Shown one piece after another: positions 42,384 to 52,106 of a DNA stretch of 64,000 nt; positions within the stretch are counted from its first letter, which is position 1; every line of letters begins with the position of its first letter. A model generated the notes under the pieces. The model did not search any database. It was not told the origin of the DNA and saw only the letters and a program-made list of their open reading frames with translations. A program made the translations under genes and the position numbers. Source of the stretch: SZUA-444 sp965226565 (lineage in GTDB: Bacteria; Bacillota; Clostridia; Oscillospirales; Ruminococcaceae); NCBI GenBank assembly GCA_965226565.1, contig CBDDDI010000005.1:310001-374000 (forward strand), given 5' to 3'.

Positions 42384-43424
42384 ATGAAAATATGGATATT
42401 AACATCAAAATTTGGAAATGGACATTTCTCAGCTGCTAACGCACTAAAAGAAGAATTAACTACTTTAGGACATGATGTACAAATCGACGATATAATTCAA
42501 ATCATTCATCCTAGTTTATATAAAACTATTTACAACGTTTTTAATAATATAATTTGTAGACATGATACTATTTATAATTTTTTAAATCAATTTGGAAGAA
42601 ATCCTAAAAAAGATTCTAAACCTAAAAATAATGTTAGAAAAAGACTTAATAAAATTAATCCTGATATAATTATTACAACTTGGTCAGCATGTGCAAGAAT
42701 GATAGGAAAAGTTGATATTCCTTTATACACTTGTATTACTGATATTGGTTTGCATAACGGTTGGATAAGTAATAATGTTGATTATTATCTAGTAGCTAAC
42801 CAAAAAGTAAAGGACAAGCTTCTTAAAAAAGGAATTAATAAAAGAAATATTATTATTTATGGAATTCCTGTAAAACAAGAGTTTCACGATATTTCAAAAA
42901 CCATAAATCATAAAAAAAATGTATTAATTATGGGTGGTGGACTTGGTATTATATCTTGGCTAAATGATGTTTTAAATGGATATAAAAAAGATGCAAATTA
43001 TTCTATTACAATAATTGCAGGAAACAATCCAAAGCTTTTAAAACATTTGCAAAATGACTATCCTTATATAAAATCAATTGGTTTCACAGATAAAATACAT
43101 GAATATATGGCTAACGCAGATCTTATACTTTCAAAACCAGGTGGAGTTTCTTTGTTTGAAAGTATTTATGCACAAACACCATATATTGCAGTAGATCCAA
43201 GCTATGAACATGAAATTGAAAATGCTAATTTTATATTAGAACAAAACATTGGTACTGTTCTTCATAGCTCAGATAATCTTGTAAATGAAGTTGCTGATAT
43301 ATTAAATAATGAAGAAGAATTAAAAGCTTATTCTAATAATTTAGATAAACTTAAAACAAAACTAATTTTGCAAAAATCACAACTGTTTTGTGATACAAGG
43401 AGAAAAATATGCTCTGCAGATTAA
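42384..43424 (+). CDS. glycolipid glycosyltransferase, MGDG-synthase/UgtP-like (HexS-like)
   Basis: 346 residues from ATG 42384, seven bases after GGAG. GT-B enzyme of family GT28: N-terminal lobe with SKFGNGHFSAANALKEEL (MGDG-synthase pattern GxGHxxAA), C-terminal nucleotide-sugar lobe with MGGGLGI and SKPGGVSLFESIYAQTPYIAVDP. Expected to put a hexose on diacylglycerol at the inner membrane face. Overlaps the following deacetylase gene by 16 bases. The gene set and neighbouring two-component system match C. difficile hexSDF-hexRK, which makes an aminohexosyl-hexosyl glycolipid linked to daptomycin and bacitracin resistance. Confidence 0.85.
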   Translation: MKIWILTSKFGNGHFSAANALKEELTTLGHDVQIDDIIQIIHPSLYKTIYNVFNNIICRHDTIYNFLNQFGRNPKKDSKPKNNVRKRLNKINPDIIITTWSACARMIGKVDIPLYTCITDIGLHNGWISNNVDYYLVANQKVKDKLLKKGINKRNIIIYGIPVKQEFHDISKTINHKKNVLIMGGGLGIISWLNDVLNGYKKDANYSITIIAGNNPKLLKHLQNDYPYIKSIGFTDKIHEYMANADLILSKPGGVSLFESIYAQTPYIAVDPSYEHEIENANFILEQNIGTVLHSSDNLVNEVADILNNEEELKAYSNNLDKLKTKLILQKSQLFCDTRRKICSAD

Positions 43425-44098
43425 TACTTTTATTCTTGATTTTATTAATTATATACACCATAATAAGTATAATTGTAACAATAAAAAGTCGCAAAATTTT
43501 TCGTGGTAATATTGATGAATCTAAACAAGTTATTCACCTTACTTTTGATGACGGTTGTAACTCTAAATTCACTCCAATGCTTTTAGATTTATTAAAAGAA
43601 CACAATATTAAAGCTACATTTTTTGTATTAGGATCTACTATAGAAAAAAACAAAGACCTTATACTTAGAATGAAAAATGAAGGACATTTGATTGCTTCTC
43701 ACGGATATGAACATAAAAATCATATTTTAATGTTACCTTATATGATAAATAAAGATATTAAAAAATGTAACGATATATATAATAAACTGTCTATTCCTTT
43801 TATATATTATCGTCCACCATGGGGACATTTTAATTTATTTACCAATACAATTTGCAACAAATATAAACTTAAAATTATATTGTGGAATGTGATTGTAGGT
43901 GACTGGCAAAAAGATATAACTGCTGATATACTTATTAAAAGACTTGAAGAACACAAAGAAAAAAATAAAGTCATTTGTTTACATGATGGTAGAGGAAAAA
44001 ACGATGCACCTCAAAAAACAATAGATGCTTTAAAAATTATAATTCCAAAATGGCGAAAGAAGGGTTATGAATTTGAAACGGTGGATAACCTTTATTAA
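43409..44098 (+). CDS. membrane-anchored polysaccharide deacetylase (NodB domain, HexD-like)
   Basis: 229 residues. One N-terminal membrane helix (3-24), then the NodB fold: motif 1 TFDDG, motif 2 SHGYEH, motif 3 RPPWG, and a late LHDGRG. Metal-dependent removal of N-acetyl groups from a sugar; here the likely substrate is the N-acetylhexosamine of a glycolipid, giving a free amine. Overlaps both neighbours (16 and 32 bases), so the three products are made together. Confidence 0.87.
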   Translation: MLCRLILLFLILLIIYTIISIIVTIKSRKIFRGNIDESKQVIHLTFDDGCNSKFTPMLLDLLKEHNIKATFFVLGSTIEKNKDLILRMKNEGHLIASHGYEHKNHILMLPYMINKDIKKCNDIYNKLSIPFIYYRPPWGHFNLFTNTICNKYKLKIILWNVIVGDWQKDITADILIKRLEEHKEKNKVICLHDGRGKNDAPQKTIDALKIIIPKWRKKGYEFETVDNLY

Positions 44099-45137
44099 GA
44101 AAATTCTTATTAATGGTGGCTTATTTTCACTAATTTTGTTTTTTACCTACAAAATGATATTTGCAAAATTAGATATACACAAAGTTTTAAACATTACAAA
44201 ACATTTAAATATAAAATTTGTTATAATAGGCATATGTTCAGCAATGATACTTATTATTTTAGAAGCAACTGTTATTAAAAATAATTTATCATTACTAAAA
44301 GAACATACAAAACTTAAAGATTGTTTAATCTATGCATTTGCAGGCAACTTTTTCAGTGCTATTACACCTGCTGCAACAGGTGGACAACCATTTATGATTT
44401 TTTACATGAAGAAAAAAGGAATTAATATATCTAAAAGCACATTAGCACTTTTAATGGATTTTGGTGCATATCAAATTTCTATTTTGCTTTTTGCTTTTGT
44501 AGGTTATTTTACACATTTTAAATTAATAAATAGCTCATTAGGAAAATTTATTCCTATTGTTTGGATAGGAATTCTGCTCAATTTATTACTATTAATATTC
44601 GTTTTTACAGCTATATTTTCAAAGAAATTGATTTATAAAATAACAGACTTTATTGTTAAAATAATAAAAATTATCAATCCTAAAAAAAGCGAAAATATAA
44701 AAGAAAAGATTTTAAAAGGAGTAACAAAGTTTAAAGAATGTGCTGAAATTTTAAAAGCTAATAAAATAATGTACATTAAAAATAGTGTTTTAACTTTAAT
44801 ACGAATTTTATTAATGCACTTAGGACCACTTTGGATTTATCTTAGCATGGATCTTTCTGGTACAAAAATTATAACTTTAATTTTTGTTCAAAGTGTTCTA
44901 TATATCTCTTGTGCTGTTTTACCTTTGCCAGGAAGTATAGGTATAGGAGAATCAACATTTATGTTATTCTTCCAAACTATCTTTTCTGCATCTATAATAG
45001 GAAGTGCAATGGTATTAAGTAGATTTATTGGCTTTTACATTATTGTTATTGTAAGTGGTATTGTATTATTATCTCATTATATATACAACAAAATAATACT
45101 TCTCAAAAATAAAAAAATTAAACTATATCACAATTAA
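44067..45137 (+). CDS. lysylphosphatidylglycerol-synthase-type flippase domain protein (UPF0104, HexF-like)
   Basis: 356 residues, eight or more membrane helices, no cytoplasmic aminoacyl-transferase domain. The signature AGNFFSAITPAATGGQP (about 92-108) and LPGSIGIGESTFMLFF near 290 mark the MprF N-terminal/YbhN flippase fold. Expected to move the aminated glycolipid to the outer leaflet. Start lies 32 bases inside the deacetylase gene; the ribosome site (GAAGGG) is close to the ATG, consistent with coupling. Confidence 0.87.
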   Translation: MNLKRWITFIKKILINGGLFSLILFFTYKMIFAKLDIHKVLNITKHLNIKFVIIGICSAMILIILEATVIKNNLSLLKEHTKLKDCLIYAFAGNFFSAITPAATGGQPFMIFYMKKKGINISKSTLALLMDFGAYQISILLFAFVGYFTHFKLINSSLGKFIPIVWIGILLNLLLLIFVFTAIFSKKLIYKITDFIVKIIKIINPKKSENIKEKILKGVTKFKECAEILKANKIMYIKNSVLTLIRILLMHLGPLWIYLSMDLSGTKIITLIFVQSVLYISCAVLPLPGSIGIGESTFMLFFQTIFSASIIGSAMVLSRFIGFYIIVIVSGIVLLSHYIYNKIILLKNKKIKLYHN

Positions 45138-45229
45138 TCACTTTATTAATTTCACAAAATACATTGTTTAAATTTTAATTATACTTTTATCTACATTTTT
45201 ATAAATTTAATTTAATATTATAAAGTTTA

Positions 45230-45268
45230 AAAAACACCTTTAGGATTTTACTTCCTAAAGGTGTTTTT
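45230..45268. terminator. bidirectional terminator between glycolipid operon and two-component system
   Basis: About 15-bp stem (AAAACACCTTTAGGA / TCCTAAAGGTGTTTT), seven-base loop, T run on the plus side and A run on the left for the minus operon. Confidence 0.88.
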
Positions 45269-45269
45269 C

Positions 45270-46826
45270 TTATAATCTTATTTCAAAAATAGTATTGAAT
45301 TTATCATTTGGTGGTAATAATTTAATCTCTCCACCATGTGATACTATAATTTTTTCTACAATTGCCATACCAAGTCCTGTTCCTCTACCTTCAGTTCTTG
45401 ATTTATCAGCCATAGCAAATGGTTTAAAAATATTTTCTCTTAGATCTTCTCTTATTCCAACACCATTATCACAAATTGTAATTATAATTTTATCTTCAAT
45501 ATTTATAATACTAAAATACAAAGTATTGCCTGTATTATGATATTTAATGCTATTTGCAATAATATTCTCAAACACTCTACGCATTTGGAAACAATCAATT
45601 TCACAATATATTGACTCACTAGGAATATCAGCATCAAGAGTTAATCCTGATCTTTCAATTTCAGAAAAACTATCAATTAAATAATTTCTTGCAAAATCAC
45701 AAATATCCACATTTTGTTTTTTCAACACAAAATCAGTTCTATCAAGCTTTGTATATTCACCAAACTCAGTTATAAGCTGTGATAAATAAATTGATTTATC
45801 AGCTATCATTTTAACATATTCATCTTTTTTCTCTTCAGGAATAATATCATCCTGTAATGCTTGTGCATAACCTTTTATAACTGTAATTGGTGTTTTAAAA
45901 TCATGTGAAATATCAGAAAGCATTTTCTTTTTCTCATTTTCAGCCTTTTGTCTTTCTATTTCTGAAACATTTAATTTTAAAGCAAGTTCATTAAAACTAT
46001 CACAAATCTCAACAAATTCTCGTAAACCTTTATATTCTATAGGCTTATGATTGTCCTCTTTTGAAAAATTCTTAATTGAATTTGAAAGCATCTCTATAGG
46101 TTGTTTAACTTTTTTATCAAGCCTTATAATAAAAATTAACACAGCTATAATAAATAGAAATGGAAAAATATATCCTGTCAATGCAATCATTTCTTTGCTA
46201 TCAGCATAGACTTTAGTATATGATTTATCATTATTATGAGTTATTGTAGCATACATTGTTTTTCCATCTGCATTATAAGCTAATTTCAAAATTCCAATCT
46301 TTTTACTTACATTTCCTGATAAAAGATAAAATTCTTTTTTAGTAAGTTGATCTTTTCCTATAACAATATCAGAATAAATTATATTATACTCATCATCTAA
46401 AATAATTTTTTTATTTTTATCTTTATCATCAGAATAAGTAATCATATGATATTTGGTACTTTGATTTTCGTTAGTTTGCTTTTCAACAGATATATAATCA
46501 TTTATATCTGGTATTAAAGATAATTCAAATTCATTTAAAATAGCTGAATCTTTATTAGATATATAAACTACTTCAAAATTTTCATCATAAATTGTCAAAC
46601 TACTATCATCATCAAAATTCTCTATAATCTCATTATACTTTCCTTCTATTAACTTATCTTCATAAGTAAGAAATTTAAGATTATCAGCAGATATAAAATT
46701 AAAAAACAATATCGCAATATCAAATATAAATATTAATATATATATACCTAAAATTGCAATTGTAAAGAAGATAAAACTTTTAATAAGCGAAGGAAAAAAA
46801 CCTTTACTTTTTTTATTTATTTTCAA
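45270..46826 (-). CDS. sensor histidine kinase (HexK-like)
   Basis: 518 residues, TTG start at 46826 overlapping the regulator gene by 14 bases. Membrane helix about 16-38, a large extracytoplasmic sensor of about 170 residues, second helix about 208-230, HAMP-like linker, DHp box SDISHDFKTPITV with His308, and HATPase domain with NIIANSIKY, DNGVGIRED and GTGLGMAIVEKI. Partner of the preceding OmpR-type regulator. Converges on the glycolipid operon; by analogy with C. difficile HexRK it probably controls that operon. Confidence 0.9.
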   Translation of the reverse strand: MKINKKSKGFFPSLIKSFIFFTIAILGIYILIFIFDIAILFFNFISADNLKFLTYEDKLIEGKYNEIIENFDDDSSLTIYDENFEVVYISNKDSAILNEFELSLIPDINDYISVEKQTNENQSTKYHMITYSDDKDKNKKIILDDEYNIIYSDIVIGKDQLTKKEFYLLSGNVSKKIGILKLAYNADGKTMYATITHNNDKSYTKVYADSKEMIALTGYIFPFLFIIAVLIFIIRLDKKVKQPIEMLSNSIKNFSKEDNHKPIEYKGLREFVEICDSFNELALKLNVSEIERQKAENEKKKMLSDISHDFKTPITVIKGYAQALQDDIIPEEKKDEYVKMIADKSIYLSQLITEFGEYTKLDRTDFVLKKQNVDICDFARNYLIDSFSEIERSGLTLDADIPSESIYCEIDCFQMRRVFENIIANSIKYHNTGNTLYFSIINIEDKIIITICDNGVGIREDLRENIFKPFAMADKSRTEGRGTGLGMAIVEKIIVSHGGEIKLLPPNDKFNTIFEIRL

Positions 46827-47505
46827 TTTTATATCCCAATCCTTTCACTGTCACAATAAAATTGTTGCCATTCTCATTTGTACCTATTTTTTCTCTAATA
46901 TGAGAAATATGAACTGTTACAGAATTATCATCTGTTTCATAGTATTCTCCATTTACATGAGTAGAGATTTGTAATTTTGAAAAAATCCTATTAGGAGATG
47001 ACATCAAATATGCAAGTATTTTATACTCTGTTGCAGTAAGTGGAATCTCTTCTTCATCTTTTGTAAGTACACAATTCATAGTATCAAGTTTTAAACTTCC
47101 TACAGATAAAATTTTAGTAACTGAATTTTCTGCAGAACCAAATTTGTAGTGGCGACGAAGAGCAGCATTTACTCTTGCAACAACTTCCATAGGATTAAAC
47201 GGTTTTGCTATATAATCATCAGCACCTATATTTAGTCCTAAAATTCTATCATTGTCTTCTGATTTCGCAGACATAATAAGTATAGGCATATTACTTGTTT
47301 TTCTTATTTCAGCAAGTAATTCATATCCATCCATTTTAGGCATCATAATGTCAATTAATGCTATATGAATTTCATTTTGTTCTACAATGCTAAGTGCATC
47401 AATACCATTTGTAGCAAAAAAAGTCTTAAAGGTATCATCTGTAAAATATAATTTTAATAAAGAAGTTATATCACTACTATCTTCTGCAATCAATATGTTG
47501 TACAT
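46813..47505 (-). CDS. OmpR-family response regulator (HexR-like)
   Basis: 230 residues. Receiver with AEDSSD, phospho-acceptor Asp52 (IALIDIMMPKMDG), and DDYIAKPFNPMEV; C-terminal winged helix with LTATEYKILAYLMSSPNRIFSK and DDNSVTVHISHIREKIG. AAGGAG precedes the ATG. An element shared with the glycolipid operon promoter lies about 150-190 bases upstream, suggesting self-regulation. Confidence 0.92.
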   Translation of the reverse strand: MYNILIAEDSSDITSLLKLYFTDDTFKTFFATNGIDALSIVEQNEIHIALIDIMMPKMDGYELLAEIRKTSNMPILIMSAKSEDNDRILGLNIGADDYIAKPFNPMEVVARVNAALRRHYKFGSAENSVTKILSVGSLKLDTMNCVLTKDEEEIPLTATEYKILAYLMSSPNRIFSKLQISTHVNGEYYETDDNSVTVHISHIREKIGTNENGNNFIVTVKGLGYKIENK

Positions 47506-47654
47506 ATTACTTTTCTCCTTAATTATTTTTTAATATTATTCAAATTTTTTCAAACTTCATCTAATATTCACTTTAAGTTACATTATATATTGTATACACA
47601 CAAGCAAATAAAATCAACAAAATATATTATTTTTTATTTTAATATAACATCATT

Positions 47655-47694
47655 ACTTTAAAACAACTTTAATTTTAAATTAAATAATCTTAAT
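47655..47694 (-). promoter_or_regulatory. shared ATTAAGA-N4-TTAAT promoter element, two-component-system copy
   Basis: Minus strand: ATTAAGA (47694-47688), four bases, TTAAT (47683-47679), and TTAAAGTTGTTTTA (47672-47659), the last matching the copy at 42320-42333 in all but one base and at identical spacing. A -10-like TAAAGT lies 18 bases after TTAAT. About 150 bases upstream of the response-regulator gene. Confidence 0.55.
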
Positions 47695-47710
47695 GTTAAT
47701 GATTAACTTA

Positions 47711-47750
47711 AAAAATTAATCTCAAACAAAAATTATCTTTTGTTTGAGAT
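47711..47750 (-). terminator. terminator of the surface polysaccharide operon
   Basis: 13-bp perfect stem, arms 47738-47750 and 47719-47731 (ATCTCAAACAAAA), six-base loop, then a T-rich run on the minus strand. It follows the neuB-like stop by about 35 bases. Confidence 0.85.
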
Positions 47751-47783
47751 CTTAATAATCATAAAATTTCAAATAACAATATA

Positions 47784-48863
47784 TTAACATATCATATTGT
47801 TTTTCAAAATAGTATCTTCAGCAATGTCTTGTGTAGCAATCTTCCCAATTACATTCTTTTCTTCAGAAGCACTAATTCCAGTGCCAGGTCTTTTAAATGT
47901 AATCATAGATTTTTCTATAACTTGTCCTTTTTTAATATTAGTAGTTGTAACCAAAGAACGTCTTGCATTTTGTCTAGATGTTTTTTCATTATCTAAATAT
48001 TCTATTTTATAAGAACCTCTTATATTATCAATAAACTTAATACCATTAATAATTTTTTTAACATCATCAGTATCCATTGCATGATAATGATCATTACCCT
48101 TTAAAGTTTTATCTAAAGTAAAATGCTTTTCAACAACAATAGCACCTAAATTATAAGCTGTTTTAATTACATCTACACATTCATCAGGTTTTGTATGATC
48201 AGAATATCCAATAATTAAATCTGGATATTTTTGTTTTAATGTGACAATTCTATTTAAATTAGCATCTTCATAAGGAGTAGGATATTCTAAAATACAATGA
48301 AGCAACATTAAAGGTTTATCATTTACTTTTCTAATTGTTTTTACTGTATTCTCAACTTCTTCTTCTGTAGATGCACCTACAGATAACATTATAGGTTTAT
48401 TTTTCTTAGCTTGATATTCTACAAATGGTAAATTATTTAAATCTGAAGAAGAAATCTTATATATATTCATTAAATCATATAAATAATCTGCAGAATCAAT
48501 ATCAAATGCTGTAGACAAAAATTCAATACCTAATGATTCACAATAATTTGCAAGCTCTATATACTGAGCTTTCCCAAAAGAATCGAATTTTTGAAATAAT
48601 TCATATTGTGAACCTGTAGGTTCTTCATTTCTATCCCAATATGATGGTGAATTTTTTGCAGCTAATGTGTCTGCCTTATAAGATTGAAATTTCACTCCAT
48701 GCATACCACTTTTTTTTGCTTCATCTATCATATATTTTGCAGCTTCCATTGGAGAAATATTATTTACTTTCGCAATATCATAATAATTAACACCAATCTC
48801 ACCAATAAGTACAAATTTCTGTTCCTTTAATCTATTTAAAATAATATTCTTCATAATCTTCAC
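47784..48863 (-). CDS. N-acetylneuraminate/legionaminate-type synthase (NeuB family)
   Basis: 359 residues. N-terminal TIM-barrel NeuB domain (about 15-270: IGEIGVN, GVKFQSYKADTLA, FLSTAFDIDSADYL, IGYSDHT, VVEKHFTLDK) and C-terminal SAF/antifreeze-like domain (about 295-357: ARRSLVTTTNIKKGQVI ... KRPGTGIS). Condenses phosphoenolpyruvate with an N-acetyl hexose to give a nine-carbon nonulosonic acid; whether neuraminic, legionaminic or pseudaminic is not decided by sequence. GTG start overlaps the preceding stop by four bases; ATG 48854 is an alternative. Last gene of the operon. Confidence 0.92.
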   Translation of the reverse strand: MKIMKNIILNRLKEQKFVLIGEIGVNYYDIAKVNNISPMEAAKYMIDEAKKSGMHGVKFQSYKADTLAAKNSPSYWDRNEEPTGSQYELFQKFDSFGKAQYIELANYCESLGIEFLSTAFDIDSADYLYDLMNIYKISSSDLNNLPFVEYQAKKNKPIMLSVGASTEEEVENTVKTIRKVNDKPLMLLHCILEYPTPYEDANLNRIVTLKQKYPDLIIGYSDHTKPDECVDVIKTAYNLGAIVVEKHFTLDKTLKGNDHYHAMDTDDVKKIINGIKFIDNIRGSYKIEYLDNEKTSRQNARRSLVTTTNIKKGQVIEKSMITFKRPGTGISASEEKNVIGKIATQDIAEDTILKNNMIC

Positions 48864-50506
48864 ATACTTTCATCAAGAATTATTTTTTTTACTCTTTCAA
48901 GACCATTACGCAAATCCTTTTTTAACATATGTTCTCTAATTTGTTTTCTAATTTGAGTAGTATCAATAAGCCAATTTAAAGTTTTAATAATTGTTTTTTC
49001 TTCAGTTTTAGATCCTAATCCTAAATTTAAAAAACCATTATTTATATAACCAAATTCATGATTTTGCTCTCTTTGATTTTGTGCCAATAAAATTGTAGGT
49101 ACCGCCATTGATGCAAGTTCTAACATTGTTCTTCCTTGAGAACAAATTGCAATATCAGCTTTTTTCATATAATCAGACATATTTTTGACATTTTTTATTA
49201 TTTCTACATTTTTATTTTTATTTAGTTTAATCAACTTTTCTGCTGATTTATATCCCATACCTAAAATGAAAGTAAACTTAATATTTTTATGATTATTTAC
49301 TTGATTAATACAGTTAAACACCTTTTGAGTCAAATTATTTGGATCCGTCCCTCCAAAAGAAACAAATATTTCTTTAACTTCATCTTTATATTCAGATGGC
49401 TGTGCATATAAAAATTCATCTTTAATAAGATAATAATCGCTTCCCCAATAATAATTAGTAAAATCATTTTGTTTTTCATATAAATCATTGATTACTGCAT
49501 CTGCTAATTTTGCACCTTCACCCAAGTCTTCAAAATTAATTACTCTTACTCCTGTGGATTTACATTTTCTTATATAATCTTCAGATGTATTTAACATATC
49601 ATTTATCAAAATATCGCAATTAAATTTTTTAATAATATCAACAATTTCATCATCATTTTTTATAATAAAAAATGGAAAATAACTTTCTTCTAGCTTTTGT
49701 ATACCTATATCCGATTTTTCAGATATTACAAAATGTACATTATGATCAATTAAATTATACGCTAATTTAAGGCCTCTAAAAATATGACCTGTTCCTATTT
49801 CATTATAACCTTCAACTTTTATAATAATATTCTTTTTTGTCAATTCTTTTTCTGCAACCCACCAATCTTGAGGCGTATCAATATCTACACATTCAATCTC
49901 TGGAACTTCAAAAATTGAGACATTTTTTCCCAATCTACTATTTTCTTTAATACACTCTCTTTTAGATATAAAAAATGCACCAGTTTCAGAATAATGTTTA
50001 GGTAAATATTGTCTATTAAGTCTTTGCTTATACAAAGGAATAGTTTTTCCATCTAAGTCTCCCCATGATAAATGTGGTTTGTTAACTGCACTTAAAACTG
50101 AATCAAAACTATTTTGCAAAAAATATTCAATTGCTAAATCTAATGTATTAGTTGTAAGTAATGGAGATGTAGGTTGCATAGTTATTACTAAATCATATTT
50201 TTTTTTGTTTTTTCTTTCTATCTCATTTACAGCATGATAAATCACAGGATCTAAAGTAATTGAATCCTGAGCTAATTCTTCTGGTCTATATAATATTTGT
50301 GCACCATATATTTTAGAAATCTTTTCTATTTCTTCATCATCCGTTGATATAACAACATCTGTAATATATTTACTCTTCTTCGCATTTAAAATGCTATATG
50401 AAATTAAAGGTTTTCCAGCCATAACTCTTATGTTTTTTTTAGGAATTCCTTTTGAACCACCTCTTGCAGGTATAATGGATAATATCTTTATTTCATCACT
50501 ATGCAT
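48860..50506 (-). CDS. fused CMP-nonulosonate cytidylyltransferase and PseG-like hydrolase
   Basis: 548 residues, two enzymes in one. Residues about 7-230: NeuA-type cytidylyltransferase with IIPARGGSKGIPKKNI, VISTDDEEI, and MQPTSPLL; it activates the sugar acid with CTP. Residues about 238-548: GT28-fold domain of the PseG type with EIGTGHIFRGL, FVSFGGTDPNN and late CSQGRTMLELASMAVPTIL; PseG removes UDP from the hexose precursor. The two steps flank the NeuB reaction, so all three enzymes of the path sit in two adjacent genes. AAGGTAAAG precedes the ATG. PseG-like domain points to pseudaminic or legionaminic acid. Confidence 0.88.
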   Translation of the reverse strand: MHSDEIKILSIIPARGGSKGIPKKNIRVMAGKPLISYSILNAKKSKYITDVVISTDDEEIEKISKIYGAQILYRPEELAQDSITLDPVIYHAVNEIERKNKKKYDLVITMQPTSPLLTTNTLDLAIEYFLQNSFDSVLSAVNKPHLSWGDLDGKTIPLYKQRLNRQYLPKHYSETGAFFISKRECIKENSRLGKNVSIFEVPEIECVDIDTPQDWWVAEKELTKKNIIIKVEGYNEIGTGHIFRGLKLAYNLIDHNVHFVISEKSDIGIQKLEESYFPFFIIKNDDEIVDIIKKFNCDILINDMLNTSEDYIRKCKSTGVRVINFEDLGEGAKLADAVINDLYEKQNDFTNYYWGSDYYLIKDEFLYAQPSEYKDEVKEIFVSFGGTDPNNLTQKVFNCINQVNNHKNIKFTFILGMGYKSAEKLIKLNKNKNVEIIKNVKNMSDYMKKADIAICSQGRTMLELASMAVPTILLAQNQREQNHEFGYINNGFLNLGLGSKTEEKTIIKTLNWLIDTTQIRKQIREHMLKKDLRNGLERVKKIILDESM

Positions 50507-50602
50507 TAACTTTACCTTCTTTTTTAAATTACTTTAAAATATTAATATCACTTACCATATTGTTATAATTAATTACACTAATTTAAATAAATTTTTAATA
50601 AT

Positions 50603-50631
50603 AAAATAATATTTATTTCAAACCTTGTCAA
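50603..50631 (-). promoter_or_regulatory. possible internal promoter before the NeuA-PseG gene
   Basis: Minus strand: -35 TTGACA (50631-50626), 17 bases, -10 TATTTT (50608-50603), in the 132-base gap after the flippase gene. The -35 is perfect, the -10 weak. Confidence 0.35.
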
Positions 50632-50638
50632 TAAATGT

Positions 50639-52096
50639 TTAATTAATCTTTTGTTTCTTATATTCATTAAATATAGTATTTTTATTTTTAATAAAATATA
50701 TTATTAAAATAGTAATACAACACAAATATATTAAATATCTTAATACATATGTTTTATATAAATAATAACAAGATACAGATAGTCCTATAAATATTAAAAC
50801 TAAAGAAAAATTAAATTTATTATTATAAATATTCAACAATCCTAATTTTTTAACATTAATCATATGAAATATCAACAAAAACAAATAACCAACAAATGTT
50901 GTTATAGAAGCTGCCAAATATCCAAATCTAGGAATAAATATAAAATTTAAAACTATATTTATCCCTGCAGCTAAAACCGTTGCAATTGAGATATTTTTTG
51001 TCTTTTTATTAAAAATTTCTATATTAACATAAAAAGTATATAGAAATTGTATTATCAATCCTAATACTACAGGTGGGGCAGCTAAAACTGCAGCACTATA
51101 CTTTGGTCCACCCATAATATAAACTGCCTCTGGGACAAAAAATAAAATAGTTAACGATATAAGCCAAGCCAACAAAAAATATGGCTGAGAAAATTTTTTT
51201 ATTACAGTATAATTCTTATCATTTAATTTATTCATTAACCAAGGTGACCAAGCATTATTAATTGCATCAAAAAACAAACTAGAAATTGTAGCTATACTAT
51301 ATATTAAACTATACAGCGCAAGATCATCAACTTTACAATAATATTTTATCATAAATCTATCAGATTGTCTTAATAAATTATGTGAAAGTGCATGAAATAT
51401 TAAAGGTAATGATATAGAACAAGCATACTTCCAATATTTTTTATTTATGATATTAAACTTACCTTTTTTTAAAATAATTATATATATTATTGAAGATAAA
51501 ATAAATAATGGCAAAGTCTTACCAATTATTACTCCAAATACTTTATTTTTAATAAGATAACAAAAAAGAAGTGATGTTAAACTTGCAGTTACCGTAGAAA
51601 CAAAAGATAAAATAATAACATTTTTATATCTTAAATGAAGTCTAGCAGATGTATAAAAATTTTCAAATGCACCTTGAGTAGCAAAATAAACAAACATTAT
51701 ATTAATATATTGTAATGAAAGTCCAGTATAATGAGTTATACTTTCATTAAATATTAAACATATAACATAAACAATTCCTGTAAAAATTGTTCCTAAAAAA
51801 GTTATACTTGATATATATTTATTTAAATCTTCTTTAAAATCAAATCTAGCAACATTAATAGATGCAAACAATTGTCCAGTTACAATTATTAAAATTAAAG
51901 ATTTCCATGCCTCATAATTAATATATTCACCGTATTCAGCCTTTGTTAACAATCTAGTTAAAATAGGTATTATAAAAAAAGAAAATCCTTTAGATATTAT
52001 ATTACAAACTGTATACCAAAAACCTGCTCTGAGCTCAACACTAAATAATTTTTTATTTTTATTGTGCTTATTAAATACTGTTCTTAATATTTTCAC
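50639..52096 (-). CDS. polysaccharide repeat-unit flippase (Wzx family)
   Basis: 485 residues with 12-14 membrane helices and the MOP-superfamily opening SVELRAGFWYTVCNIISKGFSFFIIPILTRLLTKAEYGEY. Expected to flip the lipid-linked repeat unit across the membrane before polymerisation. GTG start seven bases after GGAG. Ten bases after the preceding gene, so firmly in the operon. Confidence 0.92.
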   Translation of the reverse strand: MKILRTVFNKHNKNKKLFSVELRAGFWYTVCNIISKGFSFFIIPILTRLLTKAEYGEYINYEAWKSLILIIVTGQLFASINVARFDFKEDLNKYISSITFLGTIFTGIVYVICLIFNESITHYTGLSLQYINIMFVYFATQGAFENFYTSARLHLRYKNVIILSFVSTVTASLTSLLFCYLIKNKVFGVIIGKTLPLFILSSIIYIIILKKGKFNIINKKYWKYACSISLPLIFHALSHNLLRQSDRFMIKYYCKVDDLALYSLIYSIATISSLFFDAINNAWSPWLMNKLNDKNYTVIKKFSQPYFLLAWLISLTILFFVPEAVYIMGGPKYSAAVLAAPPVVLGLIIQFLYTFYVNIEIFNKKTKNISIATVLAAGINIVLNFIFIPRFGYLAASITTFVGYLFLLIFHMINVKKLGLLNIYNNKFNFSLVLIFIGLSVSCYYLYKTYVLRYLIYLCCITILIIYFIKNKNTIFNEYKKQKIN

Positions 52097-52106
52097 AAAA
52101 CTACTC

